A DNA stretch of 16,163 nucleotides, taken from Plastoroseomonas sp036499545 (GTDB lineage Bacteria; Pseudomonadota; Alphaproteobacteria; Acetobacterales; Acetobacteraceae). Made by a program: the position numbers and the translations under genes. Positions 1-5,884 of this stretch are shown here, piece by piece. The stretch covers positions 1-16,163 of the forward strand of contig DASYDR010000178.1 in the NCBI GenBank assembly GCA_036499545.1, written 5' to 3'. How positions within the stretch are numbered: the stretch's first letter is position 1; every line of letters starts with the position of its first letter. The notes below the pieces were generated by a model. The model was not told where the DNA came from, searched no databases, and worked only from the letters and a program-made list of their open reading frames with translations.

Positions 1-65
1 GGGTCCGGAGAGCCGCAAACCGGGCCTCCATGCGCCCGCCGCGCGACCCGAACTCCGCGCATGGC

Positions 66-90
66 GCCGGCGCCGATCGGTGGCGCCGGC
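66..90. repeat. GC-rich perfect inverted repeat (stem-loop) upstream of the GST gene
   Basis: Two 9-base arms, GCCGGCGCC and GGCGCCGGC, are exact reverse complements separated by a 7-base loop (GATCGGT). No T-run follows on either strand, so it is not a clear intrinsic terminator. It lies about 115 bases before the GST start and could end an upstream transcript or sit in the GST leader. The rest of 1-205 shows no recognisable gene or convincing promoter. Confidence 0.4.
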
Positions 91-205
91 AGCGGCCCGC
101 ACCCTTCCGCTCAATGAAATGATGACTTGCCGGTGGCGAACATTCTTCCGGTGGACCGCACCGCCTACCTCCCTGGGGAACATCGCTGCCCCAGGAGATC
201 CATCC

Positions 206-820
206 ATGAAGCTGTATCAGGCCCTGCTATCCGGCCATTCCCATCGTGCCCGCCTGTTCCTGGCCCTGCTCGGCACCCCTTACGAGCTGGTCGATGTCGA
301 CCTTGCCGCCGGTGCGCACAAGGCGCCCGGCTTCCTGGCGATCAACCGCTTCGGCGAAGTGCCGGTGCTGGAGGATGACGGCGTCATCATCCAGGATTCC
401 AACGCGATCCTGGTCTATCTCGCGAAGAAGTCCGGCCGCGCCGATTGGCTGCCGGAAGACGCGGCGGGTGCCGCGCGCGTCCAGCGCTGGCTGGCGGTGG
501 CGGCCGGCCAACTCGCCGCCGGCCCCGCCGCGGCGCGGCTCATCACCGTCTTCGGCTACAGGCTCGACCCGGAGACGGCCATCGCGCGATCGCACGCGCT
601 GCTGGCGGTGATCGAAGCGGAACTCGCGGAGCGCGACTGGATCGCCGGCAGCACCGGGCCGACCATCGCGGACATCGCCCTCTACAGCTATATCGACCGC
701 GCGCCGGAGGGGAATGTCGACCTCTCGCCCTATGCCCGGATCCGCGCCTGGCTGCGCCGGATCGAAGCGCTGCCCGGCTTCGTCGCGCTGCCGAAGACGG
801 CCGCCGGGCTCGAGGTGTGA
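206..820 (+). CDS. Glutathione S-transferase family protein
   Basis: A 204-residue cytosolic protein with the classic two-domain GST layout. Residues 1-75 form a thioredoxin-like glutathione-binding domain with an N-terminal SGHSHRARL segment carrying the candidate catalytic Ser9/His11. The FGEVPVL segment holds the expected cis-proline (Pro53), and QDSNAILVYLA (63-73) occupies the place of the usual E/Q-S glutathione contact. Residues about 85-204 are the helical domain, with a GPTIADIALYSY N-capping-box motif near 151-162. The ATG at 206 was chosen because AGGAG lies 8 bases upstream and the protein then begins directly with the beta strand MKLYQ; the in-frame extension upstream has no GST character. 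Its stop is one base before the ATG of the next gene, so the two are almost certainly co-transcribed. The substrate is unknown. A role in glutathione or electrophile chemistry with the neighbouring flavoprotein is inferred. Confidence 0.9.
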   Translation: MKLYQALLSGHSHRARLFLALLGTPYELVDVDLAAGAHKAPGFLAINRFGEVPVLEDDGVIIQDSNAILVYLAKKSGRADWLPEDAAGAARVQRWLAVAAGQLAAGPAAARLITVFGYRLDPETAIARSHALLAVIEAELAERDWIAGSTGPTIADIALYSYIDRAPEGNVDLSPYARIRAWLRRIEALPGFVALPKTAAGLEV

Positions 821-821
821 G

Positions 822-2831
822 ATGGCCCTCGACGCCCCGTCGCCCTGGCATGCGGGCGAGCTCCGGCTGCAGCAGCGCGCGGGCGTCGCCGCGCACATGG
901 CGGAGGTCGGCCGCAGGGTCATCCGCGACCACCTGATCGAGCAGCACCGGCTGTTCTACCCGCAGCTCCCCTTCGTCGTGCTGGGCGCGGTGGACGCGGC
1001 GAGCGATCCCTGGGCGACGCTGCGCGCGCATCACCCGGGCTTCCTCACTTCCCCCGATCCCCTGCACCTGCATGCCGCGCTGTCGGCCGACCCCGCCGAT
1101 CCCGCCGAGGCCGGCATGCAGGCGGGCGATGCGATCGGGCTGCTCGGCATCGAGCTGACGACGCGGCGGCGCAACCGCATGAATGGCCGCATCGCGCGGC
1201 GCGATGCAGCCGGCTTCACCATCGCGGTGGCGGAGTCCTTCGGCAATTGCCCGCAATACATCCAGCTGCGCGACGCCACCTTCAGCCGCGATCCCGATCT
1301 GCCGGCCGCCATGGCGCCCGTCGCGCTGGATCGACTCGACGCCGCGGCACGGGCATTGATTGAAGGGGCCGACACCTTCTTCGTCGCCAGCTATGCCGAT
1401 GACGACACCCACGGCCGCCGCGTCGATGTCTCCCATCGCGGCGGCCGGGCCGGCTTCGTGCGGCTGGATGCCGATGGCGGGCTGACCATTCCCGATTTCG
1501 CCGGCAACCACTTCTTCAACACGCTCGGCAACATCGCGGCGAACGCGAAGGCGGGCCTGGTCTTCGTCGATTTCGAGAGCGGCGCGCTGCTGCAGATGAC
1601 CGGCGACGCGGCGGTGCTGCTGGACAGCCCGGAAACGGTGGGCTTCGCGGGGGCCGAGCGGCTCTGGCGGTTTCATCCGCGCCGCATCCTGCGCCGCCCG
1701 CAGGCCCTGCCGCTGCGGCTGGGCTTCGCCGAGGAAGGATGGTCACCCGCGGCACTGGCCACCGGTCGCTGGAGCGACACCGGCAAGGCCTGGCGCCCCT
1801 TCCGCGTGGCCCGGGTGACGGAGGAGAGCAGCGTGATCCGCTCCCTCATCCTCGATCCTGTCGATGGCGCCGGCATCATCCCGCACCAGGCCGGGCAGCA
1901 TCTGCCGATCCGGATCCGGACCGCCGATGGCGCGGAACCGCTGCGGCGCAGCTACACCGTGTCCGTCGCGCCATCGGACGGGCACTACCGGATCAGCGTG
2001 AAGCGCGAGGGCGTCGTCTCCCGCCATCTGCACGGGCTGCGGGTCGGCGACGTGATCGAGGCGCTGGCGCCGGCCGGCGGCTTCACCATCGATGCCGCGC
2101 AGCACCGCCCGGCGGTGCTGCTGGCGGCCGGGATCGGCGTGACACCAATGCTGGCGATGCTGCGCCACCTGGTGCATGGCGGCGGCCCCGTCCGGCCGAC
2201 CTGGTTCTTCCACGCCGCCCGCTCCAAGCCGGAGCGCGCCTTCGACGCGGAGCTGGCCGCGCTGGTGGCAGCGGCGCGCGGCGCGGTGCGGCTGGTGCGA
2301 TTGCTGAGCGACACCGCGGGCGCGGCGCCCGGCGATTTCGATCGCGCCGGCCGGATCGACATGGCCGCACTCCGGTCCGTGCTGCCCTTCGGCGATTATG
2401 ATTTCTATCTCTGCGGCCCGCCGGCCTTCATGCAGGACATCCATGACGGTCTGCGCGACCTCGACGTCGCGGATGCGCGCATCCATGCCGAGGCCTTCGG
2501 CCCGGCATCGCTGCGGCGCCGGCCGGGCCCGGCCGATGCGCCGCGGCCCGCGCCGGCGGCCGGGCCGGTGGCGGTCACCTTCGCCGCCTCCCGCCGCGAT
2601 GCGACCTGGACGCCGGATGCGGGCTCCCTGCTCGAGCTTGCGGAGGCTGCCGGCCTGCGGCCGGATTTCGACTGCCGCGGCGGCAGTTGCGGCACCTGCC
2701 GCACCCGCATCCTGGAAGGTGCGGTCGCTTACGCAGGCAGACCAAGTGCCGAGGTCGCCGCCGGCGAGGCGCTGATCTGCTGCGCGCAGCCGGCGGCAGG
2801 CGGGGATGGGCCGCTGCGCCTGGATCTCTGA
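822..2831 (+). CDS. Three-module flavo-iron-sulfur protein: PNPOx-like split barrel + FAD/NAD(P)H reductase + [2Fe-2S] ferredoxin
   Basis: A 669-residue soluble protein with three fused modules. Residues about 30-300 resemble pyridoxamine-5'-phosphate oxidase-like FMN-binding split barrels (TFFVASYAD near 185; NHFFNTLGNIAANAKAG near 229-244). Residues about 325-560 are a ferredoxin-NADP reductase module: RRSYTVS (375-381) for FAD, LLAAGIGVTPM (433-443) for the nucleotide, and FYLCGPPAFM (528-537) near its end. After a Pro/Ala linker, residues about 582-669 are a plant-type ferredoxin with DCRGGSCGTC (Cys618, 623, 626) and a fourth ligand at Cys653 or Cys654. Electrons probably run from NAD(P)H through FAD to the iron-sulfur cluster and the FMN barrel or an outside acceptor. 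The ATG at 822 follows the GST stop by one base and gives a normal N-terminus. The fusion type is known, but I know of no defined substrate. Its 3' end faces nsrR 18 bases away. The reductase module closely resembles that of Hmp downstream, including SAPSD/VAPSD-xxYRISVKRE. A nitrosative-stress role is only inference from context. Confidence 0.88.
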   Translation: MALDAPSPWHAGELRLQQRAGVAAHMAEVGRRVIRDHLIEQHRLFYPQLPFVVLGAVDAASDPWATLRAHHPGFLTSPDPLHLHAALSADPADPAEAGMQAGDAIGLLGIELTTRRRNRMNGRIARRDAAGFTIAVAESFGNCPQYIQLRDATFSRDPDLPAAMAPVALDRLDAAARALIEGADTFFVASYADDDTHGRRVDVSHRGGRAGFVRLDADGGLTIPDFAGNHFFNTLGNIAANAKAGLVFVDFESGALLQMTGDAAVLLDSPETVGFAGAERLWRFHPRRILRRPQALPLRLGFAEEGWSPAALATGRWSDTGKAWRPFRVARVTEESSVIRSLILDPVDGAGIIPHQAGQHLPIRIRTADGAEPLRRSYTVSVAPSDGHYRISVKREGVVSRHLHGLRVGDVIEALAPAGGFTIDAAQHRPAVLLAAGIGVTPMLAMLRHLVHGGGPVRPTWFFHAARSKPERAFDAELAALVAAARGAVRLVRLLSDTAGAAPGDFDRAGRIDMAALRSVLPFGDYDFYLCGPPAFMQDIHDGLRDLDVADARIHAEAFGPASLRRRPGPADAPRPAPAAGPVAVTFAASRRDATWTPDAGSLLELAEAAGLRPDFDCRGGSCGTCRTRILEGAVAYAGRPSAEVAAGEALICCAQPAAGGDGPLRLDL

Positions 2832-2849
2832 TGGCGCGCCCCCGCGGGC

Positions 2850-3299
2850 TCAACCCGTGGCGGGCACATCCAGGCCAAGCTGCCGCGCGATCGCGGCGCG
2901 GTGCGGGCCGATCAGCTGCGCCAGGGTGACGCGATCGAGCACGGCCAGGAAAGCCTCCAAGGCTTCACGCAGCAGCGGCTGCAACAGGCAGGGGCCGGCG
3001 ATGATGCAGCCGGGACCGCCTTCGAAGCAGGCGACCAGGGCCATATCTTCCTCGGTCTGGCGGACCACGGCGCCGACCGGGATCTCGGCCGCCGGCCGCG
3101 CCAGCCGCAAGCCGCCGCCACGGCCGCGAAGCGTCTCCACGAAGCCGTTGCGGCCGAGGCCGTGCACCACCTTGGTCAGGTGGTTTTCCGAGATCCGATA
3201 GGCCTCCGCGATCTCGTGGATCGAGGCGAGGCCATCCGGGCGCAGGCCCAGATACATCAGCACGCGAAGCGCATAGTCGGTGTGAAGCGTGAGCCGCAT
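2850..3299 (-). CDS. nsrR: Rrf2-family nitric-oxide-sensing repressor NsrR
   Basis: A 149-residue DNA-binding protein. It starts MRLTLHTDYALRVLMYLG, the standard Rrf2 N-terminus, followed by a winged helix-turn-helix (about residues 25-65, with SENHLTKVVHGL as recognition helix). The iron-sulfur loop contains Cys91, Cys98 and Cys104 (C-x6-C-x5-C), matching the three-cysteine pattern of NsrR, and Asp8 is present, the fourth cluster ligand known from the Streptomyces protein. In characterised family members the [4Fe-4S] cluster reacts with NO and the protein leaves its operators, derepressing hmp. Here hmp is the divergent neighbour and two NsrR-type sites lie in the shared gap, which strongly supports the name over IscR or RirA. 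The start at 3299 was chosen because the conserved N-terminus begins there; upstream in-frame extension is unlike the family. The left operator ends only 5 bases before this start codon, so autoregulation is likely. Confidence 0.93.
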   Translation of the reverse strand: MRLTLHTDYALRVLMYLGLRPDGLASIHEIAEAYRISENHLTKVVHGLGRNGFVETLRGRGGGLRLARPAAEIPVGAVVRQTEEDMALVACFEGGPGCIIAGPCLLQPLLREALEAFLAVLDRVTLAQLIGPHRAAIARQLGLDVPATG

Positions 3300-3304
3300 G
3301 GTTA

Positions 3305-3327
3305 AAGATGCACAGGATTTACACCTT
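3305..3327. promoter_or_regulatory. NsrR-type operator 1 (nsrR-proximal)
   Basis: A 23-bp imperfect palindrome with arms AAGATGCA and TACACCTT around a 7-base centre. The left arm is identical to the known NsrR half-site AAGATGCA, and the right arm matches its complement TGCATCTT at 6 of 8 positions. Total length and centre spacing equal the known 23-bp NsrR box. It overlaps the hmp -35 hexamer at 3318-3323 and lies in the nsrR leader just before its start codon. It is weaker than operator 2, and the two centres are 39 bases apart. Confidence 0.65.
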
Positions 3328-3346
3328 CTGTCCAACTCGCTATAAC
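3318..3346 (+). promoter_or_regulatory. Predicted sigma-70 type promoter of hmp
   Basis: A TTTACA -35 (3318-3323) and a TATAAC -10 (3341-3346) are separated by exactly 17 bases, an unusually good match in this GC-rich DNA. Transcription would start near 3353, inside operator 2, giving a leader of about 32 bases to the hmp ATG at 3385. Operator 1 covers the -35 and operator 2 covers the -10 and start point, the expected geometry for repression. Confidence 0.7.
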
Positions 3347-3374
3347 ATGCATCGTCAATGCATCTTATAGCGAG
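3336..3374. promoter_or_regulatory. Extended 39-bp palindrome containing NsrR operator 2
   Basis: The inner 23 bp (3344-3366) read AACATGCA-N7-TGCATCTT, matching the NsrR box in 15 of 16 arm positions. The symmetry continues outward: CTCGCTATAA on the left pairs perfectly with TTATAGCGAG on the right. Around the centre at 3355, 17 of 19 base pairs are complementary; the two mismatches are 3353/3357 and 3346/3364. It covers the hmp -10 box and predicted start point. The inner box is very probably the NsrR site; the reason for the outer arms is unknown. Confidence 0.85.
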
Positions 3375-3392
3375 ACCCGCGACCATGCCGAC
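3364..3392 (-). promoter_or_regulatory. Possible nsrR promoter (minus strand)
   Basis: Because of the palindrome, the minus strand carries a TATAAG hexamer (3369 to 3364), a 5 of 6 match to a -10 box. The corresponding -35 region (about 3386-3392) is poor (GTCGGC at 17-base spacing). If used, transcription would start near 3357 with a leader of about 57 bases to the nsrR start at 3299. No better nsrR promoter was found in the gap. Confidence 0.3.
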
Positions 3393-4599
3393 CGCGCTCA
3401 GCGACGACACCATCGCCATCGTCAAGGCCACCGTCCCGGCCCTGGCGGCGCATGGCCTGACCATCACCGAACGCATGTATGCGCGGCTGTTCGAGGATGC
3501 GGCGATCCGCGCCCTGTTCAACCAGTCGCATCAAGGCGATGGCGGCTCCCAGCCGAAGGCGCTGGCGAATGCCATCCTGGCCTATGCCCGGAACATCGAC
3601 CGGCTGGAGGTGCTGGGCGGCGCGGTCGAACGCATCGCGCAGAAGCATACCGGGCTGCGCATCGCGCCGGAGCATTACCAGCCGGTGGGCGTGGCGCTGC
3701 TCGGTGCCATCCGGGATGTGCTCGGCGATGCGGCGACGCCGCCGGTCCTGGCCGCCTGGGGTGAAGCCTATTGGTCCCTGGCGGAGATCCTGATCGGCCG
3801 TGAGCGGCAGATCTATGGCGCGCAGGCGGCGGCGCCGGGCGGCTGGAGCGGCCGGCGCGACGTCATGGTCGCGGAGCGGGTGCGGGAGAGCGAGGTCATC
3901 ACCTCCTTCATCCTGCGCCCTGTCGATGGCGGCGCGGTGCTGCGGCACCGGCCCGGCCAGTACCTGACCTTCCTGCTCGATGTCGCGGGGCATGGGCCGC
4001 TGAAGCGGAACTACAGCATCTCCTCCGCGCCCTCGGACAGGCAGTACCGCATCTCCGTGAAGCGGGAGCCGGGCGGCCTTGCCTCCAACTGGCTGCATGA
4101 TCGCGCCACGGTGGGAACCGTGCTGCCGATGGCGCCGCCGGCCGGCGATTTCGTGCTCGGCGAGGCGCCGCCGCGGCCGGTGGTGCTGCTCTCGGGCGGG
4201 GTCGGCCTGACCCCGATGGTGAGCATGCTGGAGACGATCGCGGAGCGGCATCGCGGGCTGCGCGCGCAATTCGTGCATGGTGCGCTGCACGGCGCCGTGC
4301 ATGCCATGGGGCCGCGCATGCGGGCACTCGCGGCCGCATCCGGCGGCGCCATCTCCACCCATGTCTTCTACGAGCAGCCGCGGCCGGAGGATGTGCATGG
4401 CCGCGACCATGACGAGACAGGGCGGATCGGCATCGACTGGCTGCGGCGCCATACGCCGATGACGGAAGCCGACTACTTCCTGTGCGGGCCGAAGCCCTTC
4501 CTGCGCGCCTTCGTCGGCGGCCTTGCCGAGGCCGGTGTGCCGGCGGCACGGCTGCACTACGAATTCTTCGGCCCGGCCGATGAGGCCCTGGCCGCCTGA
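3385..4599 (+). CDS. hmp: Flavohemoglobin (nitric oxide dioxygenase)
   Basis: A 404-residue cytosolic enzyme that oxidises NO to nitrate with O2 and NAD(P)H; E. coli Hmp has 396 residues. Residues 1-147 form the globin domain, with proximal heme ligand His88 (AQKHTG), distal Tyr32 (ERMYARLF), Gln56 and Tyr98 all at the expected positions. Residues about 155-262 bind FAD (KRNYSIS at 208-214; YRISVKRE). Residues about 265-404 bind NAD(P)H (LLSGGVGLTPM at 268-278; YFLCGPKPF) and end in the family signature HYEFFGP. The ATG at 3385 aligns with the family start (DTIAIVKATVP follows). An in-frame ATG at 3358 lies inside the operator, about 5 bases after the predicted transcription start, and is less likely. 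It diverges from nsrR under two NsrR-type operators, so NO-induced expression is expected. It converges on moeA with a 14-base gap. Confidence 0.97.
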   Translation: MPTALSDDTIAIVKATVPALAAHGLTITERMYARLFEDAAIRALFNQSHQGDGGSQPKALANAILAYARNIDRLEVLGGAVERIAQKHTGLRIAPEHYQPVGVALLGAIRDVLGDAATPPVLAAWGEAYWSLAEILIGRERQIYGAQAAAPGGWSGRRDVMVAERVRESEVITSFILRPVDGGAVLRHRPGQYLTFLLDVAGHGPLKRNYSISSAPSDRQYRISVKREPGGLASNWLHDRATVGTVLPMAPPAGDFVLGEAPPRPVVLLSGGVGLTPMVSMLETIAERHRGLRAQFVHGALHGAVHAMGPRMRALAAASGGAISTHVFYEQPRPEDVHGRDHDETGRIGIDWLRRHTPMTEADYFLCGPKPFLRAFVGGLAEAGVPAARLHYEFFGPADEALAA

Positions 4600-4613
4600 G
4601 GCCGGCGCGCTGA

Positions 4614-5852
4614 TCAGCCGGATGGCAACACTGGCAGCCGGCCATCCGGATCGCGCAGCGGCACCGCATCCACCATCGTGCCGGCCGGCAGCGCCTCGGC
4701 ATCGGCGGGGATGCGGACCAGGGCATCGGCCTGGGTCCAGGCGAGGAGCTGCGAGGCATCCCGGGTGTCGATCAGCGCGGCACGCCAGGCACCGTCGCCG
4801 TCGCGTGTCAGGCGGGCCGGCGCGAATTCCATGCGGCCGGGCTTGCGCATGACCGGCGTGGCGAGGCGGGCGGTGATGGCGGCGCTCTCCGCTTCGATGC
4901 CGGCCATGCGCCGGATGGCCGGGCGCGCGAAGAGCAGCCCGGTCACCAGCACGGCGCGCGGGCTGCCCGGCAGGCCGAGCACCGGCACCTGGCCGATGCG
5001 GCCGAACAGCATTGGCTTGCCTGGCTTCAGCGCCAGGCGGAAGACGGTCGGCGCCGCGCCGGCATCGGCGATCGCATCCGCCAGGTGATCGGCCGCGCTG
5101 CCGGACACGCCGCCGCTCGTGATGATCAGATCGGCTTCCGCCGCCAGCGCCGTCAGCCGCGCCCGCAGCGCCGGGCGGTCATCGCCGATGCGGCCGGCAT
5201 CGATGAGCGTCAGGTCGGGCCCTTCCAGCAGCGCCTGCAGCAGCGGGCGGTTCACGTCGAAGATGGTGCCGGCACCAAGGCTGCCGCCCGGCTCCACCAG
5301 CTCATCCCCCGTCGAGAGGATGGCGACGCGGATGCGGCGCCGCACCACCACTTCCCGGTAGCCGAGTGGTGCCAGCAGCAGGATGTGGCGCGGATCCAGG
5401 CGCTGCCCGGCGGCCAGGATCAGCTCGCCTTCCTTCAGATCCTCGCCGCTGCGGCGGATATCGCTGCGGCGGGTGGGAATGGCGCCGATCTCCACCCGGT
5501 CGCCCTCGATGCGGCAATGCTCCTGCATCACCACCTGGGCGACGCCGCGCGGCACCCGCGCGCCGGTCATCACCTGCACGCTCTGCCCGGGTGCCAGCTT
5601 GATGGTCGGCTGACCATTGGCCCTGACCAGCCCCACCAGTTCCAGCCAGAAAGGTGGCCGCCGCTCCGCATCCGCGGCATGCAGCCCGAACCCGTCCATC
5701 GCGGAAGCATCGAAGGGCGGCAGCGAGCGGGACGCGTAGAGATCCACCGCCGCGATGCGGCCGGCGATGGCGTGGATCGGCACGCTTTCCACCGCCTCCA
5801 GGGGCGCGATGGCGGCGAGGATGAGCGCGAGCGCTTCGCTGACCGGGGTCAG
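4614..5852 (-). CDS. moeA: Molybdopterin molybdenumtransferase MoeA
   Basis: About 412 residues, normal MoeA size. The enzyme inserts molybdate into adenylylated molybdopterin to make the Mo cofactor needed by the formate dehydrogenase of this operon. Visible motifs are PPFDASAMDGFG (45-56), VMTGARVPRGVAQVVMQEH (94-112), ILSTGDELVEPG (178-189), TSGGVS (245-250) and LKPGKPMLFG (275-284). Two motifs are altered: GGVS is followed by GSAADHL rather than the usual VG-x-x-D, and the usual PGNPVS reads PGSPRA (295-300). The reading frame is open upstream but has no ATG, GTG or TTG between the preceding MFS stop (5885-5887) and the conserved N-terminus. I placed the start at a CTG (5852-5850) giving a family-like TPVSEALALILAA start. 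The first in-frame GTG codons (near 5790) would cut off about 20 conserved residues. Translation may be coupled to the upstream gene. Identity is certain; the start is not. Confidence 0.85.
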   Translation of the reverse strand: MTPVSEALALILAAIAPLEAVESVPIHAIAGRIAAVDLYASRSLPPFDASAMDGFGLHAADAERRPPFWLELVGLVRANGQPTIKLAPGQSVQVMTGARVPRGVAQVVMQEHCRIEGDRVEIGAIPTRRSDIRRSGEDLKEGELILAAGQRLDPRHILLLAPLGYREVVVRRRIRVAILSTGDELVEPGGSLGAGTIFDVNRPLLQALLEGPDLTLIDAGRIGDDRPALRARLTALAAEADLIITSGGVSGSAADHLADAIADAGAAPTVFRLALKPGKPMLFGRIGQVPVLGLPGSPRAVLVTGLLFARPAIRRMAGIEAESAAITARLATPVMRKPGRMEFAPARLTRDGDGAWRAALIDTRDASQLLAWTQADALVRIPADAEALPAGTMVDAVPLRDPDGRLPVLPSG

Positions 5853-5884
5853 CGGGCGCCCGCCCGGCCTGTCGACGACGCAGC

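Noticed and set aside
80..205. Upstream extension of the GST frame to a GTG at 80
   Set aside because: The added residues have no GST character, and the ATG at 206 has a good AGGAG site at proper spacing.
3353..3358. Minus-strand TTGACG as the -35 of an nsrR promoter
   Set aside because: No acceptable -10 hexamer occurs 16-18 bases downstream on that strand (sequences such as TTGGAC or TGGACA only).
3358..3384. In-frame ATG at 3358 as the hmp start
   Set aside because: It lies inside the NsrR operator, about 5 bases after the predicted transcription start, with no ribosome-binding site. The ATG at 3385 fits the family N-terminus.
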